A DNA stretch of 64,000 nucleotides, taken from positions 199,205,156-199,269,155 of the forward strand of contig CM066037.1 of assembly GCA_033557465.1 (NCBI GenBank). Direction: 5' to 3'. Under the pieces are notes generated by a model. The model saw only the letters and a list, made by a program, of their open reading frames with translations. It did not search any database and was not told the DNA's origin. Shown here one piece after another: positions 21,169 to 32,816 of this stretch. The DNA comes from Ichthyophis bannanicus. Taxonomy: Eukaryota > Chordata > Amphibia > Gymnophiona > Ichthyophiidae. A program made the position numbers and the translations under genes. Within the stretch, counting starts at the first letter, position 1. Each line of letters opens with the position of its first letter.

Positions 21169-22299
21169 TAACTCTCCATCCACCTCCTCATGTGAGGGAG
21201 GTCTGTATATCATGCCAATGCAAATAGATTTCTCTTTCCCTCTTTCTAGTTTAACCCACAGTGCCTCCTCTCTCCCTTTAAGCTCTATAATTCCAAAGCT
21301 TTAATATTTTTTTTTGCATATAGTGCCATTCCTCCTCCCCTTCTTCCTACCCTGATTTAATGGGAGAAAGCCAACATAGATTTAGCCAAGGAAAGTCTTG
21401 TCTTACTAATCTGTTATATTTTTTTGATGTGAATAAACAGGTAGACAAAAGTGAGCCAGTTGCTACAGTGTATCTGGATTGTCGAATGACTTTGACAAGG
21501 TCCCTCATGAGAGATTCTTGTCAAAATTTAAAAAATCATGGCATAGGAGGCAGTGTACTATTGTGGATCAGGAAGTGGTTAAAAGATAGAAAGCAGAGAG
21601 TAGGACTAAATGGCCAATTTTCTCAATGAAGAAAGGTGAATAGTGAAGTACACCAGGGATTTGTGCTGGGCCCGCTGCTTATTAACATATTCATTAATGA
21701 CCTAGAAATAGGAATAATGAGTGAGGTGATCAAATTTGCAAATGACACAAAATTATTTGAAGTTGTTAAAATGCAAGAGGATTGTGAAAAATTGCAAGAG
21801 GTCCTTGAACAATTGGAAGACTGGACATCCAAATGGCAGATGAAATTTAACGTGGACAAGTGGAAAGTTATGCACTTAGGAAAGAACAACTGAAAATATG
21901 CTTACATGATGCAAGGTGCCACCTTAGAAACCACCACCCAGGAAAAAGATTTAGGCATCTTCATGGATAATACATTGAAAGCCTCCACCCAGTGTGCAGC
22001 ATCGGCCAAGAAAACAAATAGGATGCTAGGAATCATAAGGAAAGGAATGTAGAATAAAACAAAGGATATCATAATGCCTCTGTATCGTTCCAGGGTGCAA
22101 CCATACCTTGAATATTGTGTGCAATTTTGGTCGCCATATCTTAAAAAGGATATAGCTACATTAGAAATGGTACAAAGCAGAGCAACAAAAATGGTAAAGG
22201 GACTGGAAGGATACCCCTATGAGGAGAGGCTTAAAAGGTTGGGGCTCTTCAGCTTGGAAAAGAGACGGCTAAAGAGGGATATGAAAGAGGTCTATAAAT

Positions 22300-22786
22300 G
22301 AGGAGGTTTTGTTTCCTGGCTCATGTTTCCTACCGGACTGTCCTGGTCCCGCCTCCACTTCCCTGATTGGGGCAGTTGGCTCTAACAGGGCTATATCACC
22401 GGGCCCCCAACGCGGGACGCTGAGGAGGTTTTGTTTCCTGGCTCGTGTTTCCTACCGGACTGTCCTGGTCCCGCCTCCACTTCCCTGATTGGGGCAGTTG
22501 GCTCTAATGGGGCTATATCACCGGGCCCCCAACGCGGGACGCTGAGGAGGTTTTGTTTCCTAGCTCGTGTTTCCTACCGGACTGTCCTGGTCCCGCCTCC
22601 ACTTCCCTGATTGGGGCAGTTGGCTCTAATGGGGCTATATCACCGGGCCCCCAACGCGGGACGCTGAGGAGGTTTTGTTTCCTGGCTCGTGTTTCCTACT
22701 GGACTGTCCTGGTCCCGCCTCCACTTCCCTGATTGGGGCAGTTGGCTCTAACGGGGCTATATCACCGGGCCCCCAACGTGGGACAC
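22300..22786 (+). repeat. Four 122-bp tandem monomers at an L1-type 5' end
   Basis: Units begin at 22299, 22421, 22543 and 22665, exactly 122 bp apart. Each has GAGGAGGTTTTGTTTCCTGG, an inverted CCAAT-like GATTGG, GGCTATATCACCGGGCCC with a TATA-like word, and a CGCGGGACGC end. Units 1-3 differ at only a few bases; unit 4 diverges at its end (CGTGGGACACG). The layout suggests a repeated promoter. Confidence 0.95.
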
Positions 22787-22884
22787 GAAGCAGGCGCGTG
22801 CCCGTGGTGCGTGTCCGAAGGGGCGTGTCCAAAGGGGCAGGTCCTGCCCCTTCGGCGCAATTTCAGCGTTGGAAGCTCCTGCGA

Positions 22885-24078
22885 ATGGGGAAGAGAAAGA
22901 AACGCATGCTGCCTGCGGCTCAACCAAAGGCGGTTAAAACCGTCGGACCCATGGATGCTCACGTTTCCGTTGGTACATTGGTGCCTCAATCTGTTGCCTT
23001 GGATGCCTCCTTTGGTGAAAGATCGACAGTGAGTACTGCTTGTTCTGACTCTCCCCCTGTTGCGGAGAATTTCTCTCCAGTGAAATCTGACAAGGATGTT
23101 TCTTCATCTGTTATTTCTGAGAGTTGCTATGAAAAGACTGAGGGCCCTAATTTGCCTTCTTCATTTCTCTGTTTGGACTCTGTTGTTGATATATTGCCTC
23201 CTCCGTTACCATCAGCAGTAATATTTGCTGGCTCTAGAGAGTCACGTGATATTCCCGATGAAGTCTCTCTGAAAGATTTATGGTCCATGTTATCTAGAAT
23301 GGAGCTGGCTTTAGATTCCTCCTTGCAAAATATATCGGTATTTACTAAGGAATCTGTTGCTAAATTTTCCAGTCAGGAATTTCGTTTGTCTGTTGTAGAG
23401 AAAAGCGTTGGCTCTTTAGAAGACCGCTTTTCTACTCTTCAGCCACTCACTACCTCTATAGTTCAGGATGTTACCTTGTTATCTTCAAAACACGAGGCTC
23501 TTGAGAACTCAATTCGTTCTCGGAACCTTCGTCTTCTGAATTTCCCTAAAACTCATTACCTCGCTCCTATCATGTTCTTTCATAAATATTTGAAGGAAAT
23601 ATTGTTGCTTTCTGATGTGGAAATGATTTTTTTGCTCAATATTTACTATTTACCTTCTAGGGACACGGCTTTCCAAGCCGAGTCTCAGGTTCGATGTGAT
23701 GCAAGTGAGCCTAAAAGTTCAGCCTCTTTAAATATTTCTGATTTTTTGGAATCGTCTCAGGACGAGATTCCTACTAGAGCCACACTGTTGATTACATTGG
23801 CTTCAGAGCTAGACAGGCAGCGAATTTTCCGTGCTTATTTCAAGAAAAAACTTGAGAAATTCTGTGGCTCTACTATTCAGATCTTTCCCGATGTCTCAAG
23901 GGCCACGCAGCAAAGGCGGAGGGCCTTTTTGGAACTTCGCCCGCGCGTCTTGGCGTTGGGCGCTTTGTTTTACTTAAAATTTCCTTGTAGATGCCACATT
24001 ATTTACCAAGGTACTCGTTACATTTTTCTTGAGGTTTCGCAGCTTGAGATATTTTTGAATGGTAAGGGCCAGTCTTAG
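22885..24078 (+). CDS. L1-type ORF1 protein (397 aa), intact
   Basis: I choose the ATG at 22885 because it follows the GC-rich leader and opens with the basic MGKRKKRML; the same frame also runs back into the monomers. Residues 1-150 are Ser/Pro-rich and low in structure. Residues about 195-280 form a likely coiled coil (LWSMLSRMELALD and VVEKSVGSLEDRF). RSRNLRLLNFP begins the RRM-like domain. The last about 100 residues match the L1 ORF1 C-terminal domain: IQIFPDVSRATQQRRRAF, then a final YLKFPCRC...YQGTRYIF block. Such proteins are trimeric RNA chaperones that coat LINE RNA. The frame is free of stops, unlike its CR1 host. The domain limits are estimates. Confidence 0.85.
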   Translation: MGKRKKRMLPAAQPKAVKTVGPMDAHVSVGTLVPQSVALDASFGERSTVSTACSDSPPVAENFSPVKSDKDVSSSVISESCYEKTEGPNLPSSFLCLDSVVDILPPPLPSAVIFAGSRESRDIPDEVSLKDLWSMLSRMELALDSSLQNISVFTKESVAKFSSQEFRLSVVEKSVGSLEDRFSTLQPLTTSIVQDVTLLSSKHEALENSIRSRNLRLLNFPKTHYLAPIMFFHKYLKEILLLSDVEMIFLLNIYYLPSRDTAFQAESQVRCDASEPKSSASLNISDFLESSQDEIPTRATLLITLASELDRQRIFRAYFKKKLEKFCGSTIQIFPDVSRATQQRRRAFLELRPRVLALGALFYLKFPCRCHIIYQGTRYIFLEVSQLEIFLNGKGQS

Positions 24079-24745
24079 TTTCGTTTTTAGCTTGTGGTAA
24101 TGTTATTTCTTGTCTCTTTTTCCTGGGTCCAAATTAAATTACCAGGCTGGTCAGGGAAAGGGGTTTTTGTTTTCTTATTTTTGTACTCCTCCTGAATGAG
24201 GTCTATTGCTATGTGTATTTCCTTTGGATTTAGTTGTAATGTGGGGGCTTGGGGTTCTCCCCTTCCCTTTGTTATTGATTTAAATTTTGTATGTTTCTTT
24301 ATGATAAATAAAATGTTAAAAAAAAAAAGAGGTCTATAAATTAATGAATGGAGTGGAACAGGTAAATGTAAATCGGTTGTTTGTGCCATCAAAAAGTAGA
24401 AAGACTAGAGGACACACAATGAAGTTACAATGCAGCCCATTTAAGACTAATAAGAGAAAATTCTGGAATTTGTTACCAGAGGATATAGCTAAAGCTGTTA
24501 GTGTAGCTGGGTTTAAAAAAGGTTTGATCAAGTTCTTGGAGCAAAGGTCCAAAAACCATTATTAAAGAGGACCCAGGAAATCTTCTTCTTCCCCCGGGAC
24601 AAGCATTATAGAACCAGAGTGCCTCTTTGGGAACCTGCCAGGTACTTGTGATCTGGATTGGCCACTGTTGGAAACAGGCTACTGGGCTTGATGGACCTTG
24701 CTCTGACCAAGTAAGGCATTTCTTATATTCTTATGTTCTAACTTC

Positions 24746-26650
24746 TATTATTAATGCAACTTAATATTTCAAAAGCACTATCAGGCATATGCACTGCTAT
24801 TATATGAGAGACAGTTTTTTCTCTGTAGAGCTAATGATTTAGTCTGGTGGAATCACGGTGCTTGGAAGGGGAAGATGGGAAATAGTCATAGAAGCAGAAG
24901 AGAGAAGTTAGTTCATAGTCCCAGAAGATCTAGAGCCTGTAGCAACACTATTGGAGAAGAACAAAGGGGAGGATTTCTAATCTCCTGCTGTCTCCTAACC
25001 AAGACTCAACATCTGGGGTCCAAGGAAAAATAGAATGAGGTTTTCTGCCTACATCAGCACCTTTCCTTTGAATTGAGCCCTCTGGTGCTGGTGGCCACTG
25101 GGTCTTAGCTGCCTGAACACAGAGCTTGGGGTGAAATACCAGAAACAAACAGGATCTAGAATGAGGACTGGAAACAGGAGCATATGGCACTCACCCAGAG
25201 ACACAATATAAAGGCAAAGCTGGGGCCCTGCAGGGGCTAATACAGGACCAAGGAAGCTCCTGGTGAGGAGGAGCAGAATCTGGACTGTAGTAAGGCACTC
25301 AAAGCACAAGGCAACACTAGAAAGCGCAGACCAAGATCTGGCAAGGAAATCAAAGAGTGACAAAGTTTATATAGATATCCAGACAGGAACAGTGGCCATG
25401 GAGTGAATAGCAATTACTAGCCTGGCAGATGAGGAACACCAGCACCCATTCACAGAAGTTTAGAAGTTCGCCCAAGCAAAACTCTTCTAGGAACTGAGCC
25501 CCCTACAGGCTGGTAGCAGTACTTTTTATAATACTGGACTCCATGTCTTCTTTGTCAGTCTTAAAGAACCTGCCCATTTTTATTAATTTTGGAAAAAATA
25601 AGTATAGTGGTCAAACAACCATACCACTCATTTTTCATAGTACCCTTAAATAAATTTCATCTGGACCTGATACCTTCTTGAGTTTTGGATTATCCAGGGA
25701 TTTTTTTCCACTTCATTTTTTATTAAACTTTAACAACAGGGTAAATCGACATCCAGTACACTTATAGCATTCAAATCACATAAATCTGCTTATGCATGTG
25801 TGACATTTATCTCTTATCCCAATATAATAAAAAAATCCTTTCCATCTAACTACTTTCACATATTCTTTGCTTATGATTCTGCTTAATATTAGGATCACCA
25901 CTTCTTCTAGCAGCCTGTATATACTTGAAATAAAACTGTTAGCATTACTGTTTTACACTCATCTTCACTAATTGTAACTCCCATTACATTCACAACAGGA
26001 GTTACAGCCATCCAAAAAGGTCACAGTCCAGGATATTTGTAATACTCTGACTGTTTATTGAACAAAATGTTTCATGAAAAGGTGAAATTTCTAGGTGGAA
26101 GGTAGTGGGTAGCATATTAAAGATTATACCCTGTGCGATTAGTGCAAACAACTTAGATTTAACATTCTACCTCATAAATTGGTCAGGATGGACCAAGCCC
26201 TCCCTGCCCTAAGTTCCCTGAGACTTTGCTTTCTCATGCTGGGTTAATGGTAATATGGAAGACATCTTTCTCTTCAATCTTTGTATTTTCTCCCAGCGAG
26301 CAGGATTGAGTCAGGCACACAAGTGGCTAACATCAACCAATGGTGTCGGGACAGAACAGCCCTGCATAGCTGAGAATTTCAGTATAAAGTTCTGAGCATG
26401 CATGATTCTTCCAGCTCCTCAATGTTGTTTTTTCCACTCTGCCAAATGGATGCAAAACAAAGCTCCCCCAACACACTGTCAGTTTGATTCACAAACAGTT
26501 TTTCAGATGTTGTTTTTGTGACCTTATTTCTTTATTTTCTTTCTTGTCAAAATTTCATTAAGTTTATTTTTATTTTGCTATAAAAATGTCACCAAAGTTC
26601 AGACTGTATCTGAAATGCAGCAGAAAGATATAGATTTTTGACACTCATTA
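24746..26650. other. Long unassigned stretch
   Basis: I see no supported gene. Small frames near 24948-25363 lack motifs. The part at 26280-26480 has the composition of a DIRS leader (a CCCAGCGAGCAGGATTGAG word, then GAACAGAGC-like and GCTCCTC-like words), but I cannot prove this. Confidence 0.35.
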
Positions 26651-26798
26651 CATAAGAACATAAGAAATGTCATACTGGGTCCATCAAGCCCAGTATCCTG
26701 TTTCCAACAGTGGCGAACCAAGGTCACCCAGGTACATAGGTTTTGCAATGCTTATCCTGGGGTAAGCAGTGGATTTCCCAGATCCTCTTTAATAATGG

Positions 26799-27076
26799 TA
26801 GTGGAGTAAAGGAGTGGCCTAGTGGTTGGGGCAAGGTACTTAAGGTTGGGGGTTCAAATCCCACTAGAGGACAGCAACCTTGGGCCGGAAGGACTGGGGT
26901 TTCTAGTCCCACAGGTGCTCCTTGTGGTCTTGGGCAAGCCACTTAACCTTCCATAGCCCATGTTCCCTGAAAAATAGTTATCTCTAAGTTATAATGCCCT
27001 GTTCAATGTAATTTCAGTTTGTTCAATGTAAACCGCACTGATGCAGAATAGCGCGGTATATAAGAGAATGTAAATA
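26799..27076 (+). mobile_element. tRNA-derived SINE, full length
   Basis: It carries the A box-like TGGCCTAGTGG, B box-like GGTTCAAATCC, a CTTGGGCAAGCCACTTAACC core, and the tail GTAAACCGCACTGATG...GCGCGGTATATAAG with (AAAT)n. Target repeats AATAATGG flank it at 26791-26798 and 27077-27084. It interrupts the 3' UTR of CR1. Confidence 0.92.
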
Positions 27077-28107
27077 AATAATGGTTTATGGACCCTTCCT
27101 CCAGGAACTTGTCCAAACCTTTTTTAAACCCACCTATACTACATAACAACTTTTACTACATCTCCCGGGAACGAATTCCAGAGTTTGAGTACACATTGAG
27201 TGAAAAAATATTTTCTCTTATTAGTCTTAAATGGGTTACATTGTAGCTTCATTCTGTGTCTCCTAGTCTTTCTACTTTTTGATGGAGTAAACAACTGATT
27301 TATGTTTACCCGTTCTACTCCATTCATTAATTTATAGACCTCTATCATATCTCCCTTTAGCTGTCTCTTCTCCAAGTTGAAGAGCCCTAACCTTTAAAAC
27401 CTCTCCTCATAGAGGTATTCTTCCATCCCTTTTACTATTTTGGTGGCTCTTTGTACCTTTTCTATAACGCTATATCCTTTTTAAAAGATGGAGACCAGAA
27501 TTGCATACAATATTCAAGGGGCGGTTACAACTTGGAACGATACAAAGGCATTATAATATCCTTTGTTTTATTCTCCATTCCTTTCTTTATGATTCCTAGC
27601 ATTCTATTGCTTTCTTGGCTGCTGCTGTACACTAGATGGAGGGTTTGAACGTATTATCCATGATGACATGTAAATCTTTTTCCTGGGTGGTGGTTCCTAA
27701 TGTGGAACCTTGCATCGTGTAACCGTAGTTGGTGTTGTTCTTTCCTAGGGGCATAACTTTGCACGTGTCCACATTAAATTTAATCTGCCATTTGAATGTC
27801 CAGTCTTCCAATTTATCAAGGTCCTCTTGCAAGTTTTGCAAATTTGATCACCTCACTTGTTATTCCCATTTCCAGGTCATTTATCAATATGTTAAAAAGC
27901 AGTGGGACCAGCACAGATTCCTAGTGTACTCCGCTATTCACCTTTCTCCATTGAGAAAACTGGCCATTTAGCCCTCCTCTCTGCTTTCTATCTTTTAACC
28001 ACTTCCTTATCCACAATACTACACTGCCTCCTATTACATGACTTTTTAATTTCGCCGAGTCTCTCATGAAGGACCTTATCAAAGGTTTTCTGAAAATCCA
28101 GATACAT

Positions 28108-28349
28108 TATTTATTTATTCTTATATACCACATTTCCGAAGATCAGTGCAGTTTACAGGGAACATAACAAAACATTACATGGAATGGTTAACAGTTTTAA
28201 ATGGAACATGTGTCTAACACTAAATATAACAAAAAACAGTAACTATATACAGTTAGAGAGTTGCTTACAACTTAGAGTTACTATGTACAGTTAGAGGGTT
28301 GCTTACATCTGATGGTATATTAAGGGGTAGCTAGGTAAGAGGGGGTTAT
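28108..28349 (-). mobile_element. L2-type 3' tail fragment
   Basis: It starts (TTTA)n followed by TTATATACCACATTTCC, the antisense L2 tail with a decayed hairpin, then L2 3' UTR-like sequence. It splits the CR1 RT region between GATACA and ATATCAACCAGC. Confidence 0.75.
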
Positions 28350-29000
28350 GTTATATCAACCAGCACACCTTTATCTACCTGTTTATTCACACTGTCAAAA
28401 AACAATAACAGATTAGTAAGACAAGACTTTCCTTGGCTAAATCCATGTTGACTTACTCCCATTAAACCATGACTATCTACATGTTCAGTAATTTTATAAT
28501 GGTTTTTACCATTTTGCCCAGTATTGACATCAGGCTCACTGTTCTGTATTTTTCCCGGATCAACCCTGGAACCCTTTTTAAAAAATTGGCATTACAATGG
28601 ACATTCTCTAATCTTCACTTACTACAAATAATTTTAATGATAGTTCACAGATAACTAATAGTAATGTAGGTCTACAATCTCATATTTCAGTTCTTTTGGC
28701 ACTTTTGGATGTATACCATCCAGTCCAGGTGATTGGCTACTTTTTAAATGATCAAGTAATTGTAATACATCTTCCCGGTTTATCAAAATTTGTTTCAATT
28801 TTTCCAATACATCAACTTTAAATACCATTTCAGGCATGGGTATCTTCCCTACATCTTCTTCAGTAAAGATAAAAGCAAAGAATTCATTAAGTCTCTCCAT
28901 TATGGCCTTATCCTCCCTTAGCACCCCTTTTACCCATTCTAGGTGCCTCCTCTGTTTAAGGTTAGATCGTAAGCAGAATGACTGCAAACATTGTGCTCGA

Positions 29001-29289
29001 ATGTCTCCCAGAGCATGAAAAGATCATCTAACTTGCCTCTAAGACTAATAAGAGACTGAAAAAAAGACTGCTTCAAAATAAACACTGAAAAGGTAGCTCC
29101 TCTGTGCAGAGAACTACAAACTCAGTGCAAACAGTTGAAAATCTTCCGTGAAGCAGCTTTCAACCTCCTGGGACATTGATTTTAGGAGTCCAGTCACCCA
29201 GAGAGACCACAAGATACCTCTTAAGTTAGAGTGCAACCGCAGAGTTTTGCAGTCCTACTGCACACCTGGTTCTGGAGCACCTGCATAAA
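29001..29289. other. Unassigned leader of DIRS remnant
   Basis: No motif is recognised. It may be the DIRS 5' noncoding part. Confidence 0.3.
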
Positions 29290-30365
29290 CCTGAGAGTGT
29301 CGGTTTCTTCCACTCCTTTCTAAAGTGCTGCAGAAGCAAAAATATTCCAGAGCTACATCATCTCAAGCCAAGAGAAAATGTTTGGACTCTTTAAACAGAC
29401 GACTCATTGCAGTACGTGCATCTTGTGCAGATCTCAACCACACAACACAAGAACTGTTCAGTATAGTCTCCACTGCTGCTGTGCAGACCTCTGCACAACA
29501 ACCCATATCTTCTACTCTAGTACTAGGCATGGTACTGGATGAATCTTCATCATCTGTATCTCTTCCTCTCACAGAGCAGTCATTCTTTTTTTTACAAAAG
29601 ATGTCCAATGAGTTTGTCAAAGGCTACTATAAAGACTTTACCAATGTTATTTTTTTTACTAGGAACCTTTGGAAGAACCATCTCATTCTATGGTACTTAT
29701 TCCAGCCTATAGAGATACTGGGTTTTTTTCCAGGATCTTATAGTATCTGCTATCTATATTGAATTCCAACAGTTCCATATGCGGCAAGATTCTCTGGCTG
29801 TTCAAACTGTATCTAAAAAGTTGCATGTGACATATAAGGTCCACCCATCTCCGGGTTTCAATAAAGCCCAGCAATCTTATTCCTCTGTAGTTGCTGAAGA
29901 TGCATTGAGGAAAGCTAGACAGTGTAGGGATTTTTTCATCACTCCTTCCAGAAAAGATCCACAGTTGTTAGATCATTTAGGAAAGAAAGTCTTTCAAAGA
30001 GCTGTGCTTTCAGCACATATAGTGGCTCACCAGCTATTCATAGTGCAGTATATGCATACAGTTTTTCAAAAAGTCCAAGTCTTTATCCAAGCCTTTTGTC
30101 ACAAACTCAAGCCCAAAGCAGATGAGTGTGGCATTCGTCTTACATGGAATGAATATGAAGTCTTTGAAACTTTCTCCAGAATTTCAGCTTCTACAATAGC
30201 ACCTAGATGTTTAGCTTGGTAACAAGCCTATAGTTTACATGAGGATATTCCCTTTAAGTTGGCAGATATTCCACGTACTAGAAACTCCTTGTTTGGAGAC
30301 AAAGTAAAAGAGACAGTGGACATGATAAAAAAAGACCACTGCTCCATCTTTTAACATAATTTGGC
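29290..30365 (+). pseudogene. DIRS retrotransposon gag remnant
   Basis: Two frames in register of similarity (29325-29762 and 29779-30222) followed by a tail (NSLFGDKVKETVDMIKKDH at about 30285-30340). Blocks such as YKVHPSPGFNKAQQ, SVVAEDALRKAR, GKKVFQRAVLSAHIVAHQL and SLFGDKVKE parallel the gag of DIRS-type elements and the second copy at 41.9-49.2 kb. The 3' half of the element (RT, recombinase) is absent here. Confidence 0.75.
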
Positions 30366-30392
30366 AGTCATGCTTTTTTCATTTTGGGCACA

Positions 30393-30555
30393 TCTTTTTT
30401 TTTAGGTCAAACTTTTTATTACTAATTTAAGCCAAACAGTAACAGAACAATAACATTCAATGTACCAGTCAAGTTATATTAATCCAGATTAATCCAGATG
30501 CCCCAGGTGAAAACAAAACATCCAATTGGTTAAGCAAATAGTATAAAAGGATCCA
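30393..30555 (-). mobile_element. Poly(A)-tailed retrocopy fragment
   Basis: On the minus strand it ends AATAAAAAGTTTGACCT followed by A(8). This is the layout of an L1-type 3' end or another poly(A) retrocopy. The source is not identified. Confidence 0.5.
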
Positions 30556-31302
30556 TAACATAGAAACATAGAAAGATGACAACAGAAAAAGACCACATGG
30601 CCTATCTAGTCTGTCCTTCCATAACAACTACAACAGTCCCCTTTTTACCTTTAGAGATCCTCTGTGTTTGTCCCATGCTTTTTTGAATTCACTTACTGTC
30701 CTCCTCTCTACCACCTCCACTGGGAGACTATTCCATGGATCCACTACTCTTTCCGTAAAGAAATATTTCTGCATATCACTCCTGAATCTATTTCCCTTCA
30801 CCCTCATCCCATGTCCCCTCGTAGCAGAACTTGCTTTCAATTGAAAGAGGCTCTCTCCCTGAACATTTATGCCACGGAGGTATTTAAACATCTCAATCAT
30901 ATCACCTCTATCCCGCCTTTCCTCTAAGGTGTACATATTAAAATCCTTCAGTCTGTCCTCATATGCTTTATAATGAAGACCACTAATCATTTTAGTAGCC
31001 ACCCTCTGCACCAACTCCATCCTGTTCACATCCTTTTGAAGGTGCGGTCTCCAGAAATGCACACTATACTCCAAATGAGGTAGCACCAAAGACTTATACA
31101 GAGGCATTATCACCTCATTTTTTCTGCTAGCCATTCCTCTCTGTATGCACCCAAGCATCCTTCTAGCTTTTGCCGTCGCCTTTTCTACCTGTTTAGCTAC
31201 TTCAAGATCATCAGACACAACCACGCCTAGGTCCCGCTCTTCTTTAGTGGACAAAAGTACTTCACCCCCTATACTATATTGCTCCCTTGGATTGCTGCAG
31301 CC

Positions 31303-32274
31303 TGTGATAAGGAAGCTTATCATAGCTCAGGAAGGAGCTATAGAAAAGGTGAAGTGTCTCTGAACAAGCAACCTGTCAGTGCTGGTAGAAATGAGAAAAC
31401 AGAATTTTGCCATAAAAGACTACCAGTCCCAGAATGCACCAGGTTTCCAAGAGCCATTAGAGGAGCTGAAGTGGGGAAACGTGTGTTCAATCAGGAGGGC
31501 TATGAGGTAATCCCTAAGCACTCATCTCAAAGGGCAGGGCCTGATTCAGCACAGCTGCGATGTGTTAGGGAGGAGCACTCATCCAGGCAGAATAAGAGTA
31601 GAGTTTATTCTACAGATGACCAGCTTCATGATCACCTTGGATATTCAGAGAATTGTCCTCAGTATCCCGAGAATCAGCTTGAGTTTGATCATCAGTTTCA
31701 TCTGAAGGATCAGCAGAAGCAGAAGCCAAACCGGACGGATAGAGAAGGAAAGAAACCCTCTGGAAGGAAGAGGAGAAAAGCCTTTGAGAGGTCTAGAAGA
31801 GTCCAAGGCAGTACGTATACTGGGAGGTATTCCAAGGGCCAGCATAGACCATTGGACTGGGGAAAGCCAGAGGAATGGTGCTGCAGAACAAGGAATCACC
31901 AGAGGCTACCTGTGAGGGAGACGGCTGCACGTGGAAGGGACTCTAAGACCTATGCCAGAAGGTATGTGAAGAGAGATCCAGTGTCCAGGGATCAGGACTG
32001 GAAGGCTGGACATAAGAACTGGACTACATACTGGCCAGGCTATATAGAGAGGAACTATAGCAACAATGGAAGCTCAAGTATGAACACTGATCTATGCCCT
32101 AGCTATAACCTTGAAAGACAGCAGGGAAATAAGTGTTCTCCTGAAAGTGCTCCATTGAAAGATTCATCTGTGCCAATTCATGATAGTGACCCTATGCTTG
32201 TTGATGAAGGGGAAATAATAGCAGATCAAGATATTGTTTATATGGACTGCTCTCTATCCAAACTCCGTTGGTAA
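31303..32274 (+). other. Long open frame inside the solo LTR
   Basis: The frame stays open for about 324 codons from the left end of the LTR and stops at 32272-32274. The protein is very polar, rich in Arg, Lys, Ser, Gln and Tyr (GKKPSGRKRRKAFERSRR region), with an acidic C-terminal end. It has no methionine until late (MNTDLC, about 32090); the apparent ATG at 31279 belongs to CR1. It may be an exon-like frame, or chance in stop-poor sequence. Not recognised. Confidence 0.4.
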
Positions 32275-32816
32275 CTTTCTGTGATAAAGCACAGCAGCCA
32301 TCACAAAGAAATTATAAATTTGTTCTTTATTCCCCTAAGAAAAGCTCCTGAAGCAGGATTTGACTCACACAGTAGAAAGCCAGCCTGCTAAAGGGTTTCA
32401 GCTGGATAACTGATAGCAATTGAGCTGCACCTAATTGCTTGTGAGCTAGGAGAGAATTACTTCTGGATCTGTGTGGAAAGTAATCAGAAGTTAACCTTAC
32501 AAGAACAGTTTATTTCTTGCTTTGTGACTTTTCATTTGTTGTTTTCCTGATTTTGATTTTTGACTTTGTTTTACCAAGTTAAACACTACAAGCAAGTAAC
32601 CTAATTTATGTGCTACCAAGCATATCTGTGCTGGGAGAAATAACCCCATAAATAAAGAAGTATCTTATTGGCTTTAACACTTGTGCACAACTAAATTATT
32701 GTCAGCAGCTGTGTCTGGTGTGAATGAACTACATTACCCACAATACCTTGCAAAAATCATATAAATATATGCATTGTCAAGACTGCGAAGATTCTCACCC
32801 AGGCAGCCGTCTGACA
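31303..32816 (+). mobile_element. Solo LTR-like element (TG...CA, 4-bp duplication)
   Basis: The insertion begins TGTGATAAGG and ends CGTCTGACA. It is flanked by AGCC on both sides (31299-31302 and 32817-32820); the intact CR1 reads GCAGCCCAAATG. TGT...ACA ends with a short duplication are typical of an LTR. AATAAA at about 32650 lies near the 3' end, as expected for the R region. No second copy of the ends exists inside, so this looks like a solo LTR of 1,514 bp, or a short unusual element. Family unknown. Confidence 0.7.

Larger units (their letters stand above)
17263..21350 (-). mobile_element. CR1 LINE (family B), interrupted by L2 and SINE
   Basis: CR1 sequence occupies 17263-17656, 19258-20758 and 21169-21350. 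On the minus strand it reads endonuclease (IGDFNMADGDW region, 20486-20719), a linker, RT N-terminus (GPDGIHHRIL and VVPLHKSVSKDVVENYRLVSL, 19466-19962), palm (PQGSVLGPFLFNIF with FVDDTKI in place of YADD, 17383-17646). The L2 insertion falls between the palm and upstream RT. The SINE falls within the endonuclease. Frames are broken by several stops and indels. Confidence 0.9.
22300..24325 (+). mobile_element. ORF1-only L1-type retroposon with 5' monomers
   Basis: The element sits in CR1 sequence and is bounded by a target duplication AAAGAGGTCTATAAAT (22284-22299 and 24326-24341). It ends in AATAAA and a run of A. It consists of four 122-bp tandem units, a GC-rich 100-bp leader, an intact ORF1, and a 240-bp 3' UTR. 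No ORF2 (endonuclease or RT) exists between the ORF1 stop and the tail. The structure parallels mammalian HAL1 ('half-L1'), but with a monomer-type promoter as in rodent L1. Confidence 0.92.
21355..24745 (+). mobile_element. CR1 LINE (family A), host of an L1-type insertion
   Basis: CR1 occupies 21355-22299 and 24326-24745. The frames give HRFSQGKSCLTNLLYFF, HQGFVLGPLLINIFINDL, KFANDTKLFEV (YADD replaced by FAND), then the C-terminal blocks up to the VYKLMNGVE region, which is cut by the insertion and resumes at 24341. The 3' end has the TTATGTTC tail. Several stops are present. Confidence 0.92.
26651..29000 (-). mobile_element. CR1 LINE (family A), interrupted by SINE and L2 tail
   Basis: The 3' end at 26651 shows two TTATGTTC-type octamers on the minus strand. 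Upstream come the C-terminal blocks (27139-27375), KWQIKFNVDTCKVMPLGKNN (27632-27841), palm remnants, and the pre-RT linker with FFAFIFTEEDVG and SQSPGLDGIHPKV (28655-28987). The frames are broken in many places. Confidence 0.9.

Noticed and set aside
22675..22884. Start of the L1-type ORF1 at the upstream ATG
   Set aside because: This part is translated monomer and leader sequence. The fourth tandem unit provides the ATG by chance, and the first three units do not continue in frame.
26799..27076. tRNA gene (A and B box present)
   Set aside because: The boxes belong to a SINE head; there is no cloverleaf, and the sequence continues into a SINE core and L2-like tail in three further copies.
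29290..30365. Two adjacent host genes encoding unknown proteins
   Set aside because: The two frames match, in order, the gag blocks of the DIRS element at 41-49 kb, and are separated only by a small break.
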